Source: CAVWSM01 sp963757805
GTDB taxonomy: Bacteria; Actinomycetota; Actinomycetes; Jiangellales; Jiangellaceae
Length of the DNA: 64,000 nt
Direction: 5' to 3'
Assembly (NCBI GenBank): GCA_963757805.1
Contig: CAVWSM010000025.1
Coordinates: 248,001 to 312,000, forward strand
The translations under genes were made by a program, and so were the position numbers. Under the pieces are notes generated by a model. That model did no database searches, was not told where the DNA came from, and saw nothing but the letters and a program-made list of their open reading frames with translations. Below, piece after piece: positions 16,077-24,030 of the stretch (the first letter of the stretch is position 1; the number at the start of each line of letters is the position of its first letter).

Positions 16077-16352
16077 TCAGCCTCCGGCTACGGCTGGCAG
16101 CACCGTCACCGAGTCGCCGTCGACGACCTTGGTCTGCAGGCCCCCGAGGAACCGCACATCCTCGTCGTTGACGTAGACGTTCACGAACCGCCGCAGTGTC
16201 CCGTCGTCCTCGAGCAGCCGCGCACGCAGCCCGGGATGCCGCGACTCCAGGTCGTCGATGAGCTCGCTCAGCGTGTCACCGCTGGCCTCGACCGCTTTGG
16301 CACCGCCCGTGTACGTACGGAGAATCGTCGGGATCCGCACCTCGATGGCCAT
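16077..16352 (-). CDS. cysO: Sulfur carrier protein CysO (MoaD/ThiS family)
   Basis: 91-residue ubiquitin-like sulfur carrier. It begins with VRIPTILRTYTGGAKAVE and ends LPAVAGG, so the C-terminal Gly-Gly needed for thiocarboxylate formation is present. It donates sulfur to CysM, after which Mec releases cysteine from the CysO-Cys adduct. It lies between mec and cysM on the same strand. Confidence 0.94.
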   Translation of the reverse strand: MAIEVRIPTILRTYTGGAKAVEASGDTLSELIDDLESRHPGLRARLLEDDGTLRRFVNVYVNDEDVRFLGGLQTKVVDGDSVTVLPAVAGG

Positions 16353-16382
16353 CGGTCTCGCTTTCGCTGTGTCGACGCGGTC

Positions 16383-16799
16383 TCACCGATAAGAAGGGAC
16401 GACCTTGACCTCTTCTTCCGTGACCGCACCATCAAGTATCCGGAAGGAGCGAAACTCCAGGTCAGCCGGGTCGCGGGTCGAGACGAGGACGTAGTGGGCG
16501 CCGGGCTCGGAGGCGTACGACACGTCGGTGCGCGACGGGAACGCCTCGGTCGCGGTGTGCGAGTGGTAGATCACGACCGGCTCCTCGCCGCGATCGTCCA
16601 TCTCGCGGTAGAGCCGCAGCAGGTCCATCGAGTCGAACTCGTAGAACGTGGGCGACCGGGCAGCGTTGAGCATCGGGATGGACCGCTCTGGCCGGTCGGA
16701 GCCCTCCGGCCCGGCGACGACTCCGCAGGCTTCGTCCGGGTGGTCGCGGCGGGCGTGCGCCCAGATGGCGTCGACGATCTCCTGGGTGATGACGAGCAC
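16383..16799 (-). CDS. mec: Mec, JAMM/M67 metallopeptidase releasing cysteine from CysO
   Basis: 138-residue zinc peptidase of the M67 (JAMM) family. The motif is VVIYHSHTATEAFPSRTDV (HxH, then Asp ten residues on), preceded by the catalytic Glu in DEACGVVAG. It cleaves the C-terminal cysteine from CysO-Cys in the alternative cysteine pathway, which resists oxidative stress. First gene of mec-cysO-cysM. Confidence 0.93.
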   Translation of the reverse strand: MLVITQEIVDAIWAHARRDHPDEACGVVAGPEGSDRPERSIPMLNAARSPTFYEFDSMDLLRLYREMDDRGEEPVVIYHSHTATEAFPSRTDVSYASEPGAHYVLVSTRDPADLEFRSFRILDGAVTEEEVKVVPSYR

Positions 16800-16886
16800 G
16801 AACGCGAGCGTACGGCGCGATCGCCCTTTCGACGCAAGGGCACCCGGCGTCGATAGGTTCGACGCGGGGTGTCGTTGCGTCTGTCT

Positions 16887-17471
16887 CTAGCGCCAACGCG
16901 ACGCGACCGCGCGTACGAGCGTCTCCTGCAGCCAGCCCAGCCAGTCATAGATGTCGTGTACGTAGCGCCGCGGATCGTCCACCGGCATCGAGTCCCAGCG
17001 ATCGTCGTCGTCCTGCTCGACGCCCAACCGAGTCCCGAGAGCCAGCCGCAGGTCGGTCAGCGTGCGCAGCCAGGCCGCTGCCTGGTCGGAGTCGAGGACG
17101 ATCTTGGTCTTGGCGTCGTCGTCCGCCTGCCCGTCGACCGACCCGAGGGTCTCGAGCACGATGGAGGCATCGGCCGACTTCTTCGACCGCAGGCCGCGCT
17201 CGGTGTAGCGGCGGAAGTCGCCCGCGGCCTCCGCGTCGTCGGCGTAGGCATCGGGGAACAGCCGCATCAGCACCGGGTCGGCCGGCCGCTCGCGAGGGCC
17301 GTCGAGACCGAGCGGGTCGTCGTCTGGGGCGTCGGACTCCCCTGGCTTCCCGTCGGAATGGTCGAACAGATCGACGAGCTGGGCGACCAGCGAACGCAGC
17401 AGGTCGACCTCGACGACGAGGAAGGATGCCGAGACCGCCCCGCCCGCTGCGCGCCGGAAGGCCGAGCCCAT
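16887..17471 (-). CDS. DUF2017 family protein
   Basis: 194-residue soluble protein of the actinobacterial DUF2017 family, always next to clpS. ATG 17471 shares one base with the clpS stop (TGATG), so the two are translationally coupled. Visible features are a helical N-terminus (LLRSLVAQLVDLFDH), an acidic linker, LMRLFPDAYADD, RYTERGLRSKK, and a C-terminal DDPRRYVHDIYDWLGWLQETLV segment. The function is unknown; its conserved link to ClpS suggests a part in regulated proteolysis. Confidence 0.85.
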   Translation of the reverse strand: MGSAFRRAAGGAVSASFLVVEVDLLRSLVAQLVDLFDHSDGKPGESDAPDDDPLGLDGPRERPADPVLMRLFPDAYADDAEAAGDFRRYTERGLRSKKSADASIVLETLGSVDGQADDDAKTKIVLDSDQAAAWLRTLTDLRLALGTRLGVEQDDDDRWDSMPVDDPRRYVHDIYDWLGWLQETLVRAVASRWR

Positions 17472-17773
17472 CAGTCGCCCGACTTCTGGAGGGTGGCCCA
17501 TAGCCCGTACGCGTGCATTGCCTCGACGTCGCGCTCCATCTCCTCGCGGGAGCCGTCCGACACGACCGCCTTGCCCTTCTCGTGCACATCGAGCATCAGC
17601 TTCTCGGCCTTCTTCTTGCCATACCCGAAGTAGCTCTGGAACACGAACGTCACATACGACATCAGGTTGATCGGGTCGTTCCAGACGATCGTCAGCCACG
17701 GGGTATCCGGGACCACGACGTCCTCGGCCTCGGGGCGCTCGAGCTCGACGGGAGCGGTGCTCACCCGAGCCAT
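17471..17773 (-). CDS. clpS: ATP-dependent Clp protease adaptor ClpS
   Basis: 100-residue adaptor that delivers N-degron substrates to the ClpAP/ClpCP protease. The N-degron pocket is in IVWNDPINLMSYVTFVFQ, followed by GYGKKKAEKLMLDVHEKGKAVV and EEMERDVEAMHAYGL. ATG 17773 is used; GTG 17764 is a possible alternative start. The N-terminal tail is short and variable, as is usual. It is divergent from pncB and coupled to DUF2017. Confidence 0.94.
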   Translation of the reverse strand: MARVSTAPVELERPEAEDVVVPDTPWLTIVWNDPINLMSYVTFVFQSYFGYGKKKAEKLMLDVHEKGKAVVSDGSREEMERDVEAMHAYGLWATLQKSGD

Positions 17774-17850
17774 TCTGCCCGAGTCGCGCACCCGAGCCGC
17801 GCCGGACTGGCCCGCGGCAGGAGAGTGCGCCAGCCACTAGGCTCGCGAGC

Positions 17851-19158
17851 GTGACGGGAGTTCCCACCTCGCTGCTCACGGACCAGTACGAGCTCACGAT
17901 GCTCGAGGCGGCGCTGGCTCGCGGGACGGCGCACCGCCGCTCCGTGTTCGAGGTTTTCGCCCGGCGCCTGCCTGACGGGCGGCGCTATGGGGTCGTCGCC
18001 GGCACGGGCAGGTTGCTCGACGCGCTGGCGGAGTTCCGATTCGGGCCGGCCGAGCTGGAGTTCCTCGAGCGCCTAGAGATCGTGGACGAGCGGACCCGCC
18101 GCTGGCTCGCCGACTTCCGGTTCACGGGCGACGTGTGGGGGTACGGCGAGGGCGAGGCGTTCTTCCCGTACTCGCCGCTCGTCATCGTGGAAGCGTCCTT
18201 CGCCGAGGCGGTACTCCTCGAGACGCTGGTGCTCTCCATCCTCAACCACGACTCGGCCGTCGCCTCCGCGGCGTCGCGCATGACCGTGGCCGCCGCGGGG
18301 CGGCCCATCATCGAGATGGGCTCGCGCCGCACCCATGAGAAGTCGGCCGTCGCCGCCGCCCGCGCCGCCTACATCGCAGGCTTCAGCACGACGAGCAACC
18401 TGCGCGCGGGACAGCGCTACGGCATTCCGACGACCGGCACGTCCGCGCACGCGTTCACGTTGCTGCACGACAACGAGCGGGCTGCGTTCGAGGCCCAGGT
18501 CGCCTCGCTTGGCTCTGGGACGACGCTGCTCGTTGACACCTATGACGTTGCGGAGGCTGTGCAGACCGCCATTGAGGTCGCCGGCACGGACCTGGGCGCC
18601 GTACGCCTCGACTCGGGTGACCTGCTCATCCAGGCCCGTGACGTGCGCGCCCAGCTGGACTCGCTGGGCGCCACCAAGACACGCATCATCGTGACGTCCG
18701 ACCTCGACGAGCATGCGATTGCCGCGCTCGCTGCAGCGCCTGTCGACGGCTACGGGGTCGGCACATCCCTTGTGACCGGCAGCGGGGCGCCCACTGCGGG
18801 TCTGGTTTACAAGCTCGTGGCACGCGCGGCATCCGACGACGCCGACGCACCGCTCATGTCGGTCGCCAAGAAGTCGCAGGACAAGATCAGCGTCGGTGGC
18901 CGCAAGTACGCGCTGCGCCGGCTCGACCGCCACGGTGTCGCGCAGGCGGAGGTCATCGGCATCGGGCACGAGGTGCGCGACGACGGAGACGACCGACCAC
19001 TCCTACAGCAGCTGGTCAGCAACGGTGAGGCCGTCGGTGCCGAGACGCTGGCCGCTGCGCGTGATCGACACGGCTTCTCGCTCAACGAGCTTCCCCCGCA
19101 GGCGTTCCAGCTGTCGCGTGGTGACCCGGTGATTCCCACGGTCTACGAGGAGGACTAG
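17851..19158 (+). CDS. pncB: Nicotinate phosphoribosyltransferase
   Basis: 435-residue enzyme converting nicotinate and PRPP to nicotinate mononucleotide in NAD salvage. Recognisable motifs are LLTDQYELTMLEAAL at the start, EMGSRRTHEKSAVAAARAAYIAGFSTTSN, TTGTSAHAFTLLHDNE and VRLDSGDLL. GTG 17851 starts the protein. The nicotinamidase gene begins three bases after its stop, so the two consecutive salvage steps form one operon. The divergent clpS promoter shares the 77-bp gap. Confidence 0.95.
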   Translation: MTGVPTSLLTDQYELTMLEAALARGTAHRRSVFEVFARRLPDGRRYGVVAGTGRLLDALAEFRFGPAELEFLERLEIVDERTRRWLADFRFTGDVWGYGEGEAFFPYSPLVIVEASFAEAVLLETLVLSILNHDSAVASAASRMTVAAAGRPIIEMGSRRTHEKSAVAAARAAYIAGFSTTSNLRAGQRYGIPTTGTSAHAFTLLHDNERAAFEAQVASLGSGTTLLVDTYDVAEAVQTAIEVAGTDLGAVRLDSGDLLIQARDVRAQLDSLGATKTRIIVTSDLDEHAIAALAAAPVDGYGVGTSLVTGSGAPTAGLVYKLVARAASDDADAPLMSVAKKSQDKISVGGRKYALRRLDRHGVAQAEVIGIGHEVRDDGDDRPLLQQLVSNGEAVGAETLAAARDRHGFSLNELPPQAFQLSRGDPVIPTVYEED

Positions 19159-19161
19159 GAC

Positions 19162-19755
19162 ATGGCCCGCGCACTCGCCGTCGTGGACACGCAGAACGAC
19201 TTCTGCGAGGGCGGCAGCCTGCCCGCTCAAGGCGGTGCCGAGGTCGCCTTCCGGATCGCCGAGCTGCTGCACCGCTGGGCGGAGGCCGAACCGGAGGAAC
19301 GCGAGTACGACATTCTCGTGGCGACCCGCGACTACCACATCGATCCCGGCGAGCACTTCGCCGCGAACCCTGACTTCGTCGACAGCTGGCCGCCGCACTG
19401 CGTGGTCGGCACCGACGGTGCAGCCTTTCACCCCAACCTCGGGCCGCAGCCGTTTAACGCGGTGTTCGACAAGGGCATGTACGCCCCTGCCTACTCCGGG
19501 TTCGAGGGCGTGGAGCCCAGCGGCGCTGGCATGGCTGACTGGCTGCGTGCGCATGACGTGCAGGAGCTCGACGTCGTCGGCCTTACAACCGACTACTGCG
19601 TCCGGGCGACGGCACTCGACGCGGTCGGCTTCGGTTTCCGTACGCGGGTCATCCTCGACCTCACCGCCGGCATCTCGCCCGGCGCGACCGCTCGCGCTAT
19701 GGAGGAGATGCGCGAGGCCGGCATCGTGCTCGTCGGTGCACCCGTCATCCGCTGA
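19162..19755 (+). CDS. pncA: Nicotinamidase
   Basis: 197-residue isochorismatase-fold amidase converting nicotinamide to nicotinate. The catalytic Asp is in VVDTQNDFCEGGSLP, metal/lysine region in DYHIDPGEHF and FDKGMYAPAYSGFEG, and the nucleophilic cysteine in GLTTDYCVRATALDA. This enzyme also activates pyrazinamide in mycobacteria. It is the second gene of pncB-pncA and converges on hmgA. Confidence 0.95.
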   Translation: MARALAVVDTQNDFCEGGSLPAQGGAEVAFRIAELLHRWAEAEPEEREYDILVATRDYHIDPGEHFAANPDFVDSWPPHCVVGTDGAAFHPNLGPQPFNAVFDKGMYAPAYSGFEGVEPSGAGMADWLRAHDVQELDVVGLTTDYCVRATALDAVGFGFRTRVILDLTAGISPGATARAMEEMREAGIVLVGAPVIR

Positions 19756-19791
19756 CCGCCCTCCCCGCAGCATCCCGTCGACCCTGCTAGC

Positions 19792-21030
19792 TCAGCCGGT
19801 CGAGGGGTCGAATTCGTCCGACGGCCCGCGCCGCGCCCACGTCCACGCGTAGACGCCGTCATCCGACGCCCGACCGCCTTCACCGAGCTCCAACGGCCGG
19901 AAAGTGTCGACCATGACCGCGAGCTCGTCGAAGTACTCCACGCCGATCGACCGCTCGTAGGCGCCCGGCTGCGGCCCGTGCGCGTAGCCGCCAGGGTGCA
20001 GCGAGATCGAGCCCTGCCCGATGCCCGAGCCCTTGCGCGCCTCGTAGTCGCCGCCGCAGTAGAACATGACCTCGTCGCTGTCCACGTTGGAGTGGTAGTA
20101 GGGCACCGGGATCGACAGCGGGTGGTAGTCCACCTTGCGCGGCACGAAGTTGCAGACGACGAAATTGTAGCCCTCGAACACCTGGTGCACCGGCGGCGGC
20201 TGGTGCACGCGCCCGGTGATGGGCTCGTAGTCGCTGACATTGAAGACGTACGGGTAGAGGCAACCGTCCCAGCCGACCACGTCGAACGGGTGCTTCGGGT
20301 AGGTCATCACCGTGCCGACGATGCCGCCCGGTCCAGGGCCACGGTGTTTTATGTGGACCTCGACGTCTGCATCCTTTTCTGTGCCCTCGGCAAGCAGTGG
20401 CTCGGCCGGTCCACGCAGGTCTCGCTCGCAGTAGGGCGCGTGCTCGAGCAGCTGGCCGAACTTCGACAGGTAGCGCCGCGGGGGCGTGATGTGGCTGTTG
20501 GCCTCGATGGCGTACAGCCGCAGTGGGTCGTCGCCACTCGGGATCCAGCGATGCGTCGTCGCCCGCGGCAGGATCACGTAGTCGCCCTGCGCCACCTCGA
20601 GCGCGCCGAACACCGTCTCCACGACCGCAGTACCGGACTCGACATAGACACACTCGTCGCCGATCGCGTTGCGGTAGAACGGCGAGGTCTCCCCAGCGAC
20701 GACGTACGAGATGCGCACGTCGCCGTTGCCGAGCACCAGCCGGCGCCCCGTCACGGGGTCGAGCGCCTTCCAGTCAAGCCCGGCGAACAGGTCGTGCAAC
20801 CGCAGGTGTCGCGGCGTCAGCGGGTGGTTGGCCGTCGTCGAGAGGTCCGGCAGCTCCCAGACCTTGGAGTCGACGATCGCCGACGGGATCTCCCGGTGGT
20901 AGAGCAGCGAGGAGTCTGAGGAGAAGCCCTCCTCCCCCATCAGCTCCTCGTAGTACAACCCGCCGTCCGGGCGGCGGTGCTGGGTGTGCCGCTTGGGCGG
21001 CACCTCGCCGAGGCTGCGGTAATAGGCCAT
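19792..21030 (-). CDS. hmgA: Homogentisate 1,2-dioxygenase
   Basis: 412-residue iron dioxygenase opening homogentisate to maleylacetoacetate in tyrosine/phenylalanine breakdown. ATG 21030 gives MAYYRSLGEVPPKRHTQ. The cupin core carries ISYVVAGETSPFYRNAIGDE and DYVILPRATTHRWIP, and the iron-site region YYHSNVDSDEVMFYCGG and LHPGGYAHGPQPGAYE near the C-terminus. It is divergent from the unknown gene and fumarylacetoacetase. Two direct repeats begin 12 bases upstream of its start and probably bind the regulator. Confidence 0.95.
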   Translation of the reverse strand: MAYYRSLGEVPPKRHTQHRRPDGGLYYEELMGEEGFSSDSSLLYHREIPSAIVDSKVWELPDLSTTANHPLTPRHLRLHDLFAGLDWKALDPVTGRRLVLGNGDVRISYVVAGETSPFYRNAIGDECVYVESGTAVVETVFGALEVAQGDYVILPRATTHRWIPSGDDPLRLYAIEANSHITPPRRYLSKFGQLLEHAPYCERDLRGPAEPLLAEGTEKDADVEVHIKHRGPGPGGIVGTVMTYPKHPFDVVGWDGCLYPYVFNVSDYEPITGRVHQPPPVHQVFEGYNFVVCNFVPRKVDYHPLSIPVPYYHSNVDSDEVMFYCGGDYEARKGSGIGQGSISLHPGGYAHGPQPGAYERSIGVEYFDELAVMVDTFRPLELGEGGRASDDGVYAWTWARRGPSDEFDPSTG

Positions 21031-21041
21031 GATCGAGTCCT

Positions 21042-21069
21042 TGCCTGTTCGATACGTGCCTGTTCGATA
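21042..21069. promoter_or_regulatory. Tandem operator-like repeats between hmgA and fahA operon
   Basis: TGCCTGTTCGATA occurs at 21042-21054 and again at 21057-21069, a 15-base period. The GTTCGATAAT at the right copy resembles half-sites known for IclR-family regulators of aromatic catabolism (PcaU/PcaR type). Placement 12 bases before hmgA fits repression or activation of both divergent units. The IclR gene at 28433-29071 is the obvious candidate. Confidence 0.55.
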
Positions 21070-21118
21070 ATGGGACGGATCTGTCCGCTCACCACCACCG
21101 TCGGTTAAAGTCCCAGAA

Positions 21119-21970
21119 GTGTCAACCACACGTGTTTCACCATTCCATGGCTTCATCGACGACGCGGCACTCTTCCCTCCGGGCAACGCTCCGATGCCCG
21201 ACGCGGTGCGGGCGCACGCCGCGTACGCGACGACGTGGTACGCCGACCTGGTCGGCCCGTTTCTCTGTCCAGCGAGCCGCCTGAGCGAGCTGCAGGAAGC
21301 CCTAGGTGACCAGCCGCCGCTCGGCGTCATCCTCATCGGCGACACCGGTGTGGCGGGTGTGCTGGACGCTGCTGACGTCGTACAAGCCGACGAGCGGCTC
21401 GTGCTGCGCGGCGCTGAGGTGCCGCTGCCAGCGTCCGACACCGTCAGCGCAGCGAGGCGCACCGCCACCGGATTGCGGGCGCTCGAGCCTGACCTCGCGA
21501 CAAGCATCGAGGTGCCGCGTGTGCCCGGACTCGACCAGACACTCGACATCATCGCGGAGGAGGGTCTGCGTGCGAAGCTCCGCACTGGCGGTGCGACAGC
21601 GGATGCCGTGCCGAGTGACGTCGAGCTTGCCGAGTTCATCGCGGCGTGCCTCGACCGTGAGCTCGCGTTCAAGCTGACGGCCGGGCTGCACCACGCGGTC
21701 CGTTACACCGATACGGACTCCGGGATCGAGCAGCACGGGTTCCTCAACGTCCTCGCCGCCACTGCCACGACCCTCGACGGCGCGTCCGTGCCCGACGTCA
21801 TCCGCGTGCTGTCCACCCGGGACGCCGAGCGGCTGCTCACGGCGCTGCTGAGCACCGGCATCGACCGCGCTCGCGATTGGTTCCAGGCCTTCGGGTCGTG
21901 CAGCATCTCCGAGCCGCTGGACGATCTCGTCGCACTCGGTCTGTTCCGGCAGCCTGAGGCAGCACCGTGA
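21119..21970 (+). CDS. Unknown protein of the homogentisate locus
   Basis: 283-residue soluble protein I cannot assign to a named family. It starts with GTG 21119 (TTRVSPFHGFIDDAALFPPGNAPM) and ends overlapping the fumarylacetoacetase start by 4 bases (GTGA), so the two are coupled. The sequence looks like an alpha/beta barrel: GVILIGDTGV, TSIEVPRVPG, GLRAKLRTGG, FKLTAGLHHAVRY. The strict coupling to fahA and divergence from hmgA argue for a role in homogentisate breakdown, possibly in place of maleylacetoacetate isomerase, which is otherwise absent from this window. The enzymatic role is a guess. Confidence 0.75.
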   Translation: MSTTRVSPFHGFIDDAALFPPGNAPMPDAVRAHAAYATTWYADLVGPFLCPASRLSELQEALGDQPPLGVILIGDTGVAGVLDAADVVQADERLVLRGAEVPLPASDTVSAARRTATGLRALEPDLATSIEVPRVPGLDQTLDIIAEEGLRAKLRTGGATADAVPSDVELAEFIAACLDRELAFKLTAGLHHAVRYTDTDSGIEQHGFLNVLAATATTLDGASVPDVIRVLSTRDAERLLTALLSTGIDRARDWFQAFGSCSISEPLDDLVALGLFRQPEAAP

Positions 21971-23184
21971 CCTGGGTGCCAATACCGGACGGCTCGCTGT
22001 TTCCTCCGTCCAACCTGCCGTACGGCGTTTTCTCCATGGGGGACCGTGATGCGGCGCGCGTCGGCGTAGCTATCGGCGACCACATCCTCGATCTCGCCGC
22101 TGTGGCAGCCGCCGGCAACCATCAGCATGGCCCGGCGTTCGCGACCGGCTCGCTCAACGCGTTCCTCGCGCTCGGGCGCCCGGTCTGGTCACAGACACGG
22201 GCCTGGGTTCGCGAACTGCTGAGCGACGAGTCGCACCGCGCGTCGGTCGAGCCGCACCTGTTGCGCCGCGACGCCGTACGACTGCACCTGCCCTTCGAGG
22301 TCGGCGACTATGTCGACTTCTACTCATCGCAGCACCACGCCGAAAACCTCAGCCGGATCCTGCGCCCCGAAAACCCCGCGCTGCCAGCTGCATGGCGCCA
22401 TCTGCCGATCGGCTATCACGGCCGAGCGGGGACGGTCGTCGTCAGCGGCACCGACATCGTGCGTCCCAGCGGGCAGCACAAAGCGCCAAACGAGTCGACG
22501 CCGACCTACGGGCCGTCGCAACGGCTCGACATCGAGGCCGAGGTGGGCTTCGTCGTGGGGACCCCGTCGCGGCTGGGCGAGCCGATCCCCGTCGACGGCT
22601 TCGCCGACCACGTATTCGGCGTCGTGCTCGTCAATGACTGGTCGGCTCGAGACATCCAGGCGTTCGAGTACGTGCCGCTCGGCCCGTTCCTCGGAAAGTC
22701 GTTCGCCACATCGGTGTCGCCGTGGGTCGTGCCGCTCGACGCGCTCGCCGCTGCCCGCGTTTCTCCGCCGGCGCGCGACCCCGAACCGCTCCCCTATCTG
22801 CGCGACTCGCCCGGCGACCCGTGGGGCCTCGACCTGAACCTCGAGGTCACCTGGAACGGCACGGTCGTCTCGCGGCCGCCGTTTGCCGGGATGTACTGGA
22901 CACCGGCTCAGCAGCTCGCGCACCTCACCGCCAACGGCGCATCCGTCCGCACCGGTGACCTTTTCGCGTCCGGCACCGTCAGCGGGCCTGCCCGCGACCA
23001 GCGGGGCTCGCTCATCGAGCTCACGTGGAACGGCGCCGATCCCGTACGCCTCGCCGACGGCGGCCCGCGGGCGTTCCTGGAGGACGGCGACACGGTGACG
23101 ATCAGCGGCTGGGCGCCTGGCGTCGACGGCGTACGCATCGGTCTGGGCGAGGTGACCGGCACCGTACGGTCGGCGCGCCGCTAG
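21967..23184 (+). CDS. fahA: Fumarylacetoacetase
   Basis: 405-residue hydrolase performing the last step of tyrosine breakdown, giving fumarate and acetoacetate. The N-terminal domain starts WVPIPDGSLFPPSNLPYGVF. The catalytic C-terminal fold shows DFYSSQHHAENL, LPIGYHGRAGTVVVSG, EAEVGFVVG, and VNDWSARDIQAFEYVPLGPF with the metal ligands. GTG 21967 overlaps the previous stop. The typical eukaryote-like length and domain order leave little doubt. Confidence 0.95.
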   Translation: MTWVPIPDGSLFPPSNLPYGVFSMGDRDAARVGVAIGDHILDLAAVAAAGNHQHGPAFATGSLNAFLALGRPVWSQTRAWVRELLSDESHRASVEPHLLRRDAVRLHLPFEVGDYVDFYSSQHHAENLSRILRPENPALPAAWRHLPIGYHGRAGTVVVSGTDIVRPSGQHKAPNESTPTYGPSQRLDIEAEVGFVVGTPSRLGEPIPVDGFADHVFGVVLVNDWSARDIQAFEYVPLGPFLGKSFATSVSPWVVPLDALAAARVSPPARDPEPLPYLRDSPGDPWGLDLNLEVTWNGTVVSRPPFAGMYWTPAQQLAHLTANGASVRTGDLFASGTVSGPARDQRGSLIELTWNGADPVRLADGGPRAFLEDGDTVTISGWAPGVDGVRIGLGEVTGTVRSARR

Positions 23185-23217
23185 CCGAGCGGCCGGAGAT
23201 GTGCCAGATTCAGAGGT

Positions 23218-23625
23218 ATGAACTGGCTGGTGCGCATAGGGCTCGGCTTGGTCGCCAACGCGCTCGCACTCATGATCGCCGCGGCACTCTTTGGCAAGTT
23301 CGACATCAACGCAGGCGGGTTCTTCTTCGCCGTCCTGCTCTTCACCGTCGTGATGCTCGTCCTCAAGCCGATCGCGGCCAGCGTGAGCAAGCGCTATTCG
23401 CACGGCCTGACCGCAGTTGTGGGCCTGGCCACGACGTGGGCCGGCTTGCTGCTGACCGACGTCATCAGCGACGGCGTGCAGATCGAGGGTGTGTTCACCT
23501 GGATCGCGTCGACCGTCATCGTCTGGCTCGCGCTGCTCGCGTGGGACGTCGTCGACGATCGTCTGGAGGCCGAGGTGCACAAGCGCATCGGCGGCTCGTC
23601 GGGGAGCAAGCCGGTCACCAGCTGA
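23218..23625 (+). CDS. Phage-holin-family (PF04020-like) small membrane protein
   Basis: 135-residue membrane protein with four hydrophobic segments (about residues 4-24, 33-52, 62-82, 88-110) and a charged C-terminus rich in Glu, Lys and Ser. The topology and LKPIAASVSKRYSHGLTAVVGLA region match the widespread phage holin family membrane proteins of bacteria, which are mostly not phage-encoded. Function is unknown. A hairpin 12 bases past the stop probably ends the transcript. Confidence 0.7.
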   Translation: MNWLVRIGLGLVANALALMIAAALFGKFDINAGGFFFAVLLFTVVMLVLKPIAASVSKRYSHGLTAVVGLATTWAGLLLTDVISDGVQIEGVFTWIASTVIVWLALLAWDVVDDRLEAEVHKRIGGSSGSKPVTS

Positions 23626-23636
23626 CCGCTCAACTT

Positions 23637-23670
23637 GTGGCGGAGTTGCGCCATGGCATGACTCCGCCAC
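23637..23670 (+). terminator. Hairpin terminator after holin-family gene
   Basis: GTGGCGGAGT (23637-23646) pairs perfectly with ACTCCGCCAC (23661-23670); the 14-base loop contains GCCATGGC. It starts 12 bases after the stop codon. No T-run follows, so it is a probable rather than certain terminator. Confidence 0.6.
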
Positions 23671-23962
23671 CGCAGGGTGTTCCAACGAACACAGTCGCGT
23701 CGGTAGACCCTGCACATGCCTTTCACTGCGCAGTCCGGCCGCAGGCGCCGGCAACTCCTCTCGGTGGCCACCGCGGTGCCGCTGCTCGCGGTGGGCCTCG
23801 CCGTGCAGCACAGGGCCCAGCAGCGGCAACCGAGCCGCCAGCGGGCGCACCGCCCGCCCACGTACGTTGCAGCGGCGGCTGCGCCACCTGATGGATCTCA
23901 CAGGTGCGGAGACCCGCATGCAGCTTGGCTGGCACGCCGCTCGGCAGGACTGGGCGTAGGAC
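23671..23962. other. Gene-poor stretch, no secure gene
   Basis: Between the terminator and palindrome copy 3 no reading frame has a good start and codon pattern. A plus-strand ATG at 23716 gives a basic stretch then a hydrophobic one (LLSVATAVPLLAVGLAV), like a signal peptide, but the frame degenerates; a second frame ends ARQDWA at 23959. This could be a small frameshifted secreted protein, or nothing. Confidence 0.35.
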
Positions 23963-24027
23963 GATCTTGCGACAAGACGACAATCCACACCGTCCGACCG
24001 TGTGGATTGTCGTCTTGTCGCAAGATC
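23963..24027. repeat. 64-65 bp palindromic repeat, copy 3
   Basis: The most perfect copy: 28-base arms 23963-23990 and 24000-24027 are exact inverted repeats around a nine-base loop, starting GATCTTGCGACAAGACGACA. The outer GATC and GCGACA agree with the other copies. It ends three bases before the stop codon of the GlcD-type gene on the minus strand, where it would form a very strong hairpin in the mRNA. Confidence 0.9.
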
Positions 24028-24030
24028 AGG

